From: an uncultured Eubacteriaceae bacterium
Lineage (GTDB): Bacteria; Bacillota; Clostridia; Lachnospirales; CAG-274
Length of the DNA stretch: 43,448 bases
Assembly: GCA_948441255.1 (NCBI GenBank)
Contig: CAOJPS010000003.1
Location: 1 to 43,448, forward strand
Reading direction: 5' to 3'
Position numbers and translations under genes: made by a program. The notes beneath the pieces are model-generated. The model did no database searches. It had not been told where the DNA came from and saw only the letters and a list, made by a program, of their open reading frames with translations. Below, piece by piece: positions 28,469 through 37,200 of this stretch; within the stretch, counting starts at the first letter, position 1, and each line of letters opens with the position of its first letter.

Positions 28469-29353
28469 AGAATATTTATCTAATTCTTTGTTTAGTCTGT
28501 TTAGTACGGCTTTTTTGTTTCCTGTCCATTTTGGCTCTATTAGTATTTTTTTTGGTCCGTCACCGGTTATTCGATGGACGGTTATATCTTTTGGAATTAA
28601 AGCTATGGCTTTTGCTACAAGGCCGCAATATTCGTCAAGACTTAGTATTTTAAAAGGGGTTTTTTTGTAGATTTCGGCAAGTTTTGTTCCTTCCAAAACG
28701 TGCAGAAGCTGTATTTTTATTCCTTTTATTCCGCTGTTTACGGCATATTTTACGGAGTTTAGCATATCTTCCTCTGTTTCGCCGGGAATGCCGAAAATTA
28801 TATGGCATATTACATCAATATTGGCTTTGTTTAATAGTGACATAGCTTTTTCAAATTCTGTGTTGCTGTAACATCGATTGATATATACGGCGCTTTTCTC
28901 ATTTGATGTCTGCAAGCCGATTTCTACAGTTATATAAAGTTTTTCACTGAGTTCTTTTAATAAATTTATAGTTTCATCGCTTATACAGTCGGGGCGTGTG
29001 CCTATTGATATTCCGACAACGTCTTTTAAATCTGCCGCCTCGGTAAATATTTTTCGCAGTTTTTCTATGGGAGCGTAGGTGTTTGTGAATGACTGGAAGT
29101 ATATCATATATTTTCCGCTTTTCCATTTTTTGCTCATTATTTCTTTGGTTTTCTCAAATTGTTCGGCTATGGGCATATTGGACGGAAAAAGAAAATCTCC
29201 TGAGCCTTTTTCTGAACAAAATATACAGCCTCCTTTTCCTTTTGTACCGTCACGGTTTGGACACGTGAAATTTCCGTTTATTGGAATTTTTATTATTTTG
29301 CAGCCGAATTTTTTCCTGAAAAACTCATTGGCTGAATTATAATGAAGTGGCAT
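28427..29353 (-). CDS. YtqA/TIGR01212-type radical SAM protein
   Basis: KIPINGNFTCPNRDGTKGKGGCIFCSEKGSGDF, YMIYFQSFTNTYAPIEKLRKIF, GISIGTRPDCI, VEIGLQTSNEKSAVYINRCY. Terminal ~13 codons come from repeat sequence. Confidence 0.92.
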   Translation of the reverse strand: MPLHYNSANEFFRKKFGCKIIKIPINGNFTCPNRDGTKGKGGCIFCSEKGSGDFLFPSNMPIAEQFEKTKEIMSKKWKSGKYMIYFQSFTNTYAPIEKLRKIFTEAADLKDVVGISIGTRPDCISDETINLLKELSEKLYITVEIGLQTSNEKSAVYINRCYSNTEFEKAMSLLNKANIDVICHIIFGIPGETEEDMLNSVKYAVNSGIKGIKIQLLHVLEGTKLAEIYKKTPFKILSLDEYCGLVAKAIALIPKDITVHRITGDGPKKILIEPKWTGNKKAVLNRLNKELDKYSKNLGLSAQTRLPG

Positions 29354-29491
29354 TTTATCACACCTTTGCTGCTTTTTAAATTTATTTCCTATAATTGCTT
29401 AATGTATTATAACATACAAAGATAGGTTTTGTAAATAAAGAAAAAAAGTGGAAATTGGTTTTTTTTGGCGAAATTGCCTTAAATAAAATAG

Positions 29492-29520
29492 TTGACAAGA
29501 GGGTGGTTTAATAGTATAAT
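29492..29520 (+). promoter_or_regulatory. Consensus vegetative promoter upstream of the SRP RNA region
   Basis: TTGACA (29492-29497), 17-nt spacer, TATAAT (29515-29520). Confidence 0.8.
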
Positions 29521-29651
29521 TGTGACCATAGCAATATTTTGAATGGTTGTTTTGTTATATTTGGAAGAAACACTGGGGTATGCCAATTTTTGGCAGCTGT
29601 GTTTTGACCGTTTTATGTTTTTTGACGGTCTTTGATTTTTGTTATAAATTT

Positions 29652-29921
29652 TCTCGTGATAGCCGGGGAGGTAGCGGCACCCTGTATCCACAATCCGCTG
29701 TAGTGGAGGTGACGTCTGCTTTAGATTTCTCTGTTTGGTAGTCTGCCCTTTAAAAGAAGGCGATGACGGCTGAGTCTTGCGCAACAGGAATTTGTGAACC
29801 GTGTCAGATCCTGACGGAAGCAGCACTAAGCAAACACTCTTGTGTGCCGTGAGGGTGCTTGGCCTGAGTTTTCTTTTTTAGGTTACGTATGGGACAGGAA
29901 GGCGACAGCAGATTCACGGGA
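29652..29921 (+). ncRNA. ffs: Large signal recognition particle RNA (Bacillus/Clostridia type with Alu domain)
   Basis: agccggggaggtagcggcaccctgtatccacaatccgct..., ctgagtcttgcgcaacaggaatttgtgaaccgtgtcagatcctgacggaagcagcactaag...tgtgccgtgagggtgcttggc; terminal tctcgtgat/attcacggga pairing. Upstream of dnaX. Confidence 0.95.
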
Positions 29922-29997
29922 TTCATATATTTTTGTGTTTAAAGGCCGCTTTGACGGTCTTTTTATTTTTTCGTGATTTTATAAATGAGGTGTTTTT

Positions 29998-31584
29998 TTG
30001 AGTTATTTGGCCCTTTACAGAAAAATGCGTCCGAAAAACTTTGACCAGGTTGTTGGACAGGAACATATTGTAAAAACTTTACGCAATCAAATTAAAACCG
30101 ATAGAATAAGCCACGCTTATTTGTTTTGCGGAACAAGAGGAACGGGAAAAACATCAACAGCTAAAATATTCGCAAAAGCTGTGAACTGTGTTAATCCAAA
30201 CGACGGACAGCCCTGCGGTGAATGTGATGTATGTATGGACATTGAAAAAGGTTCGGCTATGAATGTTATTGAGATAGACGCCGCAAGCAACAATAGTGTT
30301 GACAATATAAGGGATATAAGGGACGAGGTTAAATATCCTCCCACAGAAGGGAGATTTAAGGTTTATATTATAGATGAGGTTCATATGCTGTCTGCCGGAG
30401 CTTTTAACGCTCTTTTAAAAACACTGGAGGAGCCGCCGGCACACGTTATTTTTATACTTGCTACCACAGACCCTCAGAAAATTCCCGTTACTATACTATC
30501 GAGATGTCAGAGATTTGATTTTAAAAGAATTTCCGCTTCAATGATAGGGGATACTCTTAAAAGATATATGAAAAATGAGAAAGTTTCAGTTTCTGACGAC
30601 GCTGTTTATTATATCGCCCGCGCGGCTGACGGCGCTATGCGTGACGCTCTTAGTATTATTGACCAGTGTATAGCTTTTTATTTTGGTGAGGAAATTACTC
30701 TGCCGAAAGTTTTGGAAGTTTGCGGAGCGGTGGATTTATCTGTGTTTTTTGATATGACTGACGCGCTGTTTAAACAAAACGGTGAGAGGTGTATGGAAAT
30801 TATTGAGAATGTAGTTTCGAATGGACGAGATATTGTTCAGTTTGTTAATGACCTTATTTTGCATTTTAGAAATATTATTGTTTCTCTTTCTGTTCCCAAT
30901 GGCTCTAACGCTCTTGAGTTTTCGGAGGAAAGCGCGGAGAGATATAGAAAACAGGGAGAGGAAATAGATAAGGGATTTCTTATGGAGCTTATAAATGTTT
31001 TTTCTGCTTTGCAGGGACATATTAAGTATTCTTCTAATCCAAGAGTAATTTTGGAAGTTGAATGTATTAAAATTTGCAATCCGGTTGGAGGAGAAAATAT
31101 TGAGCAGCTTAAGGCAGAAATAAGAAATATTCAGAAAAAAATAAGCGATGGCGTTTTTGTTTCTGAAAAGCCTGTTTCCGCTGTGAGTGCTAATGCCAGC
31201 GAGGTTTTGGAAAATTTGGCAAAGCCTAAACCAAAAGCTGTTCCAGAGGATATTAAAACTGTTTTGGGACAATGGAAAAATTTTGCCGATGATTTTAAAA
31301 TTGCTGACAAGTATTTTATTCTTCAAGTTAAACCTAGATTTCTTGATGATAAATTCTATGTGGTATGCCCTTCAAAAGGACATTATGACAGAATTTTAAG
31401 ACTTAAAGAGGAAATTGAACAAAATCTTTATAAAAAATATCAAAAAGAGTTTTCTGTTTTTGCTGTGACACAAAAAGAGTTTGAAAGAAAATGCGGTGAA
31501 TTTGATATGACCGACGTTCAAATGGATTTTGATATTGAGGAAGAAGTTAATTCTAAAATAGGTGATGTTATTTGGGACGATTGA
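29998..31584 (+). CDS. dnaX: DNA polymerase III subunit gamma/tau
   Basis: SYLALYRKMRPKNFDQVVGQEHIVKTLRNQIKTDRISHAYLFCGTRGTGKTSTAKIFAKAVNC; TTG start. Confidence 0.97.
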   Translation: MSYLALYRKMRPKNFDQVVGQEHIVKTLRNQIKTDRISHAYLFCGTRGTGKTSTAKIFAKAVNCVNPNDGQPCGECDVCMDIEKGSAMNVIEIDAASNNSVDNIRDIRDEVKYPPTEGRFKVYIIDEVHMLSAGAFNALLKTLEEPPAHVIFILATTDPQKIPVTILSRCQRFDFKRISASMIGDTLKRYMKNEKVSVSDDAVYYIARAADGAMRDALSIIDQCIAFYFGEEITLPKVLEVCGAVDLSVFFDMTDALFKQNGERCMEIIENVVSNGRDIVQFVNDLILHFRNIIVSLSVPNGSNALEFSEESAERYRKQGEEIDKGFLMELINVFSALQGHIKYSSNPRVILEVECIKICNPVGGENIEQLKAEIRNIQKKISDGVFVSEKPVSAVSANASEVLENLAKPKPKAVPEDIKTVLGQWKNFADDFKIADKYFILQVKPRFLDDKFYVVCPSKGHYDRILRLKEEIEQNLYKKYQKEFSVFAVTQKEFERKCGEFDMTDVQMDFDIEEEVNSKIGDVIWDD

Positions 31585-31605
31585 TTATATTTGGAGGAAT
31601 TTGAT

Positions 31606-32409
31606 ATGAAAAAAGTTTTGACTGTTGCCGGGTCTGATTGCAGCGGAGGCGCGGGAGTTCAGGCTGACCTTAAAACATTTGGGGCACACGGTGTTTTTGG
31701 TATGAGCGTTATTGTTTCGGTTGTGGCTGAAAATACAAGCCGTGTTATTGATATTCAAGATATAAGTCCTGATATGATTGAAAAACAGTTTGACGCTGTT
31801 TTTGAGGATATTGAGGTTGATGGCGTTAAAGTTGGTATGCTCTCAAAACCGGATTGTATGAGAGCTGTTTCTGGAAAACTGAGAGAGTATAAACCGGATA
31901 ATCTTGTTGTTGACCCGGTTATGTACGCTAAGGGCGGAGCGCCTTTGATGGCGCCCGATTCTATAGATTTGTTCATAAAGGAAATTATTCCTCTTTCTTA
32001 TGTGCTTACTCCCAATATACCTGAGGCGGAAAAAATTTCTGGTATGGAAATTAAAAATGTAAGTGATATGAAAAAAGCTTGCCGTGCTGTTTTTGAAATG
32101 GGCGCTCGGAATGTTTTGGTTAAGGGAGGTCATTCTATAGGCGACGCTGAGGATATTTTATTTGACGGAAAAGAATTTTACAGCTTTAAAACCAAAAGAA
32201 TTGATACTAAAAACACTCACGGTACGGGCTGTACTCTTTCTTCCGCTGTCGCCGCTAATCTCGCTTTGGGAAAAGGAGTGTATGAGGCAGTTTCCCTTGC
32301 CAAAGACTATATTACAGCCGCTATTGAACATTCTCTTGAAATAGGGAAAGGCCACGGCCCTACAAATCATTTTTATGAACTTTACAAAAAGGCTGGAATA
32401 GGAGAGTGA
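31606..32409 (+). CDS. thiD: Hydroxymethylpyrimidine/phosphomethylpyrimidine kinase
   Basis: KKVLTVAGSDCSGGAGVQADLKTFGAHGVFGMSVIV, VDPVMYAKGGAPLM, KNTHGTGCTLSSAVAANLA. Confidence 0.95.
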   Translation: MKKVLTVAGSDCSGGAGVQADLKTFGAHGVFGMSVIVSVVAENTSRVIDIQDISPDMIEKQFDAVFEDIEVDGVKVGMLSKPDCMRAVSGKLREYKPDNLVVDPVMYAKGGAPLMAPDSIDLFIKEIIPLSYVLTPNIPEAEKISGMEIKNVSDMKKACRAVFEMGARNVLVKGGHSIGDAEDILFDGKEFYSFKTKRIDTKNTHGTGCTLSSAVAANLALGKGVYEAVSLAKDYITAAIEHSLEIGKGHGPTNHFYELYKKAGIGE

Positions 32410-32416
32410 GAGTTTT

Positions 32417-33055
32417 ATGGATAAAAAATGTGTTGACTACACATTGTATCTTGTGACCGACAGAGAGCTTATGTCATCGGAAAAACTTGAGGACGCTGTT
32501 TTTGACGCTCTTTCCGGGGGCTGCGGAATTGTTCAGCTCAGAGAGAAAAACTGTTCGTCAAGAGAATTTTTTGATATGGCTTTGAGAATTAAAAGAATTT
32601 GCCGTGAGTTTGACGTCCCACTCATTATAAATGACAGGGCTGATATAGCTTTGGCGGCGGACTGCGACGGGGTACATATAGGGCAAAAAGATTTGCCTGC
32701 GGAATATGTGAGAAAAATTATTGGAAAAGATAAAATATTGGGTGTTTCCGCCTCAAATATTGACAAAGCTTTGGAGGCTTATAAAAACGGAGCGGATTAT
32801 TTGGGTGTGGGCGCTGTTTTTCCTACATCAACCAAAACAGATACCAATTCGGTTACTATAGAACAAATTGCGGAAATTAAAAAGGCTGTTGGTATACCTG
32901 TTGTTGCTATAGGCGGAATTAAAAAAGAAAAACTGTGCCTTTTTAGAGGAACTAGAATTGACGGTGCCGCTGTGGTTTCCGCTGTTATATCAGAGCCTGA
33001 TATAAAAAAGGCGGCGGAAGAGTTTAAAGTCGCCTGGAGGTGTGTCGATGTTTGA
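32417..33055 (+). CDS. thiE: Thiamine-phosphate synthase
   Basis: LYLVTDRELM, GGCGIVQLREKNCSSREF, PLIINDRADIALAADCDGVHIGQKDLP, DYLGVGAVFPTSTKTD, VVAIGGI. Confidence 0.95.
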   Translation: MDKKCVDYTLYLVTDRELMSSEKLEDAVFDALSGGCGIVQLREKNCSSREFFDMALRIKRICREFDVPLIINDRADIALAADCDGVHIGQKDLPAEYVRKIIGKDKILGVSASNIDKALEAYKNGADYLGVGAVFPTSTKTDTNSVTIEQIAEIKKAVGIPVVAIGGIKKEKLCLFRGTRIDGAAVVSAVISEPDIKKAAEEFKVAWRCVDV

Positions 33056-33704
33056 TTTTGAGGGTGCTGTTTTTGATATGGACGGGACTATCGCTGATTC
33101 TCACTATGTCTGGAAAAAGGTTGACCTTGATTTTTTTGGGAAGAGAGGTCTTGATATTCCTGAAAACTATGGTGAGAAATTAAGTTCTATGAGTTTTAGA
33201 GAAGCGGCGGTGTTTACAAAAAATAATTATGGTTTTTTGGAATCTCCGGAGGAAATTATGGCGGAATGGTATTCTATGGCTATTTATGAGTATAGCTATA
33301 ACGTTAAGCTTAAACCTTTCGCTGGGGAATACATAGAGAGTATTAAGAAAAAGGGCGTTAAAACCGCTCTTTGCACAGCTTCTCCTAAAGAACTTTATGA
33401 GCCGTTTCTTAAAAGGCATAATATATTTTCTTATTTTGACGTTTTTGTGAGCGGTTCGGAAGTTTCCAGGGGAAAAGAGTTTCCTGATATATATTTACTT
33501 ACCGCTGAAAGGCTTGGGATTTTGCCGGAGAGATGCGTTGTTTTTGAGGATATCCCAAAGGCGGTGAGGGGGGCTAAAGCCGCTGGTATGAAAACTGTAG
33601 GCGTTTTTGACGAGAATACGGTGGGCGGCAACAGAATTCTTATTGAAAAAGAAGCTGATTTTTTTATACTGGATTTCTCGGAAAAGTACACCAAGGAAAT
33701 TTAA
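33048..33704 (+). CDS. HAD-superfamily phosphatase (beta-phosphoglucomutase-like)
   Basis: FEGAVFDMDGTIADSHYVWKKVD, CTASPKELYEPFLKRHNIFSYFDVFVSG, CVVFEDIPKAVRGAKAAGMKTVGV. ATG 33048 overlaps the thiE end. Confidence 0.9.
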   Translation: MFDFEGAVFDMDGTIADSHYVWKKVDLDFFGKRGLDIPENYGEKLSSMSFREAAVFTKNNYGFLESPEEIMAEWYSMAIYEYSYNVKLKPFAGEYIESIKKKGVKTALCTASPKELYEPFLKRHNIFSYFDVFVSGSEVSRGKEFPDIYLLTAERLGILPERCVVFEDIPKAVRGAKAAGMKTVGVFDENTVGGNRILIEKEADFFILDFSEKYTKEI

Positions 33705-34010
33705 AACCTTGGGATTTAAAGCCTTGGGACTTAAAACCGCAGGACGCTGTCCCGCACCCTGCAAGCTGATCAGTGTTTTTGGCTTCGCCAAAAATCGGCT
33801 TACGCCGACCGCACTTCTTTGCGGCACCTATTGAAAAAAAGCTTGGCAAAAAACTTTTGCGCGAAACTATGTTTCGCGGAAGAGAATATTAAAATTATAT
33901 CAAAAACGATAGTTTTTTAACAGCGAAACGTAGTTTCGCACAGAGGTTCTTTGCTTCTTTCTTTTAAGAAAGAAGTCGGGTTTGGGCTGAAAGCCCAAGA
34001 TTTTTCTTAA
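33705..34010. repeat. Palindrome-mosaic repeat (locus R7)
   Basis: caGGACgctGTCCcgcaccctgcaagctgatcagtg, TTTTTGGCttcGCCAAAAA, TCGGCttacGCCGA, CCGCActtctTTGCGG, GCGAAACtatGTTTCGC, AAAAACgatagTTTTT, GCGAAACgtaGTTTCGC, TTGGGCTgaaAGCCCAA. Confidence 0.88.
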
Positions 34011-34072
34011 ATTAATCAAGAATGAGAAATTTTACAATTTTATTACTTTTGACAAAATAACGACGTTTGCCT

Positions 34073-34101
34073 TTGACTTTTATATTCAATAGTTATATAA
34101 T
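34073..34101 (+). promoter_or_regulatory. Vegetative-type promoter for the surface protein genes
   Basis: TTGACT (34073-34078), 17-nt spacer, TATAAT (34096-34101); ~98-nt leader, then TAGGAGG before ATG 34206. Confidence 0.65.
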
Positions 34102-34205
34102 TAATTATGGTGAGGTGGGCATTTTTGCGCTTTTTTGCTGTATGCGGCTGAACTTGTTCATTTTTCAAGCCGATTGATTATAAAATATGATTTAGGAGGT
34201 ATTGT

Positions 34206-37200
34206 ATGAAAACTATAGCGGCTAAGCTTTTGAGCTTTGTTTTTATTTTGAACACTTTGTTTTTTGGCGTTTCTTTTAAAACATTTGCTGCCGACGCTTT
34301 TAGATTTGAATGGAATAAAGGCAGTATTCTGGACGATGGTCTTAATATTGTCGATAAAAATAATAATTATGAGAACGTTTTTCTTTGGTGGGATTTTGGA
34401 AAAAGAAACGGAAGCAATTTTGATAAGGGTACTTATACATTGAACTATAATATACAAGATGGAAGGGGTGTTGAGTTTATTGTTGACAAAAGTGCCAATG
34501 AGGCTGTTGTTACTTACAAAGTTAAGGATTATGCCACAAATACATATATCCCTGTTGCCGATACCCTTTTTCAAGTGTACAGCGATACCCAGGGTTATTA
34601 TATCACCCCTGACAAGGAAAAGTTCCCTAATGTTTCTGATAATTTCGGGGTAATTTATGATGAGGCGGACGGAAAGCCTAAAGAGGCGAGTTTCCGTATT
34701 ACTCAAGGTACTGGCTTCGCTTTTAAATTTGATAATAAAACAGTTAAGTTTCAATGGGTTAGAGGTACTGACAATGATGTTATGTATTTTGTTACGGATG
34801 GTGTGACACAAGGCAATATCTTTGACTTTAATCTTAACCTTGATATATCGGGAGAATCTAAAATTTCTCAAAGTTTGCAGGTTTTTACCGGAATTAACGC
34901 GTCTTCTTTCAGTTCTAAGCCTTACGCTAATGACAGAAAAGAGGAAATTGACCATACTACAAGACCTTATATTGACAAAGACCCAGGTAGCGACCCTACG
35001 GAACTTGTTCTTACTATCGCTATGCCTAAAGTATGGGACGATACCTCAAAAAAATATGTGTTTGTTGACCCGGCTTCTATAGGAAGAGAAGACCAAACAT
35101 CTCTTATTGTGGAACTTGGTCATAATGATGATAAAAAGAAAATTCAAGTTACTGTAAATGATATTTACTCAAATGATGTGGCGGGCGGAACTTCTTATTC
35201 CACATCAGGTCCTGGAACGGCTACGGCTGAAAGAAACGGTGATGACACTGCTTTGCTGGTTACAATTAAAAATCTTGAGCCGGGAGTTATTTATAATCCT
35301 GTTGAACTTTCGCTTTATAAGCCTAATAAGCAGAGCTTTCTCGCTGATGTCACAAACATTGACCACGGCGTTGTTTATACTTATCCTATTTATACTATTG
35401 AGGCTTTTTCCGCTGAACAGTATTACCTTAAAATTCAGCCTTTTGAGGGCTATAAAGGATATTATACCGTTTTGTCGGGAGCGACCGCCTCAACTATACG
35501 TGAGTGGGCGAGAGTTGAAGATTCTAAAGGAGGAACAGAGCCTATTTATGTTCCTGTTAATATTAACGCCGTTAATAAACAAACTCAATTCTTTAGAGTT
35601 GACTTTACATTTACTCCTCCGGATTCTACACCGGGTACTGACCTTAAAACACTTACATCTCAGATTCTTAAATATACTCCTTTTGAGTCGGATGTCGTAA
35701 TAAGTACCCCTGGTAATTTTAAGGTGCTTTCCGCGGAGATTGTTCCCGCTATTGAGGGCGCTTCTACCGAAAAGCAGCTTATTATGGATTTGCAGTGGGA
35801 TATGGCTTATGATACTGTACTTAAAAATCTTGTGAGCAACAATGGAGGCTCTATTGATGTTTTCTATGATTTTAACAGAGGACTTAAACCATATGACGAG
35901 AATGAACAAAGATTTTCAGAGATAAAACTTCATATTACTTTGAATGGCGATGTTTTGGATATAGAACCGTCTGTTGTTGAGGGAGACGCTGAAATTGAGA
36001 AGTTTGAGTGGGATTCTTATGAGGTTCTTATAGGAACAACTCGTCAAACTATTATAAGACCTATTGTTACTTTTAGACTGCCTACCGCTCCGAAAGAGGA
36101 GGAAAACCAGCTTTTCCTTTATCCTAATGTTTATTTCTTAAACTTCGGCGGACATTATATGGATAATACAACTTATGTGACTATACCAGATTCCCTTTAT
36201 GATGATGTGACTTTGGACGACGCTGTTGATTATGATGTTCCTCAGCCTCAGAATGTCAGAGTGGTTACTACAGGGGACAACGCTGTTGGAAAAACTTCTT
36301 TCACTGTTGATTGGGATACATTTGACATTGACGATATAAACAGTATGATATATGAGTATAGAGTTAAAATGCTTAACTCTAGAAGATATGATTTTAATGA
36401 CGAGTCTATTAAGTTTAACGCTTATATAACTCAGGATAAAGACGCTTTTGACAAGCTTATTTCATTTGAAAATGACAGAGAGTCTATTACGGATACCCTT
36501 GCCGCTCGTATTAAAACTCATAATTTTGAGAATAAAAAAGCGGAGGCTGGTCTTGATGTTTCGGCTCTTAAAGATGAAAACGGAAATATTCTCCGTGAGG
36601 ATTTGAGAAACAATGATATTGTTAAGATTACTAATATACTGCACGACGGCGCCGCGGAAAAACAGTCGCTTTCTTTGACAGGACTTGATAAAAACCAGTC
36701 TTATTATGTGGTTTTGGAAACGGTTGTTATTCCTTATGATACTGAAAAAGAAATTTATCTGCCGGAGGAAGAAGATATTTCTGGTTATTCTCAGATTGTT
36801 ACCGCTACTACTTTGCCTGATGAGGATGTCCCTGGACCTGAAAATAATTATCCTGAAGCTCCGGAGAATTTTACAAAGGACGAGATTACTTTAAACAGTG
36901 TTAAACTTATATGGGACAGAGTTGTTGATTCTGATGAGTATGAGAATAGCTCTATAGAATATCAGTTTATAAGAATTAACGGCGAACAGATGGACCAGAA
37001 TATTAGGGCGAGCAGAAAATCTTATGAGGAAATTTGGAATGACCTTAAAGAAGGCGTGAATGTTAATATCGCTGGATGGCAAACAAAAGAAGACAGTATT
37101 TATCGGTTTGACGGAAACTCTTTTTCGGCGGAACCAGTGGAGGCTAATTCTTTTGGATATGACAGAAGCGATACTGTTAAAAACTTTTTGTATGACAGAA

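Noticed and set aside
31585-31605. TPP riboswitch before thiD
   Set aside because: The dnaX-thiD gap is only about 20 nt, too short to hold one.
34158-34955. 265-aa minus-strand ORF opposite the first surface protein gene
   Set aside because: Antisense to a convincing coding frame, basic low-complexity composition, no recognisable motif; same for other antisense ORFs in this region (35490, 37203, 40031, 40736).
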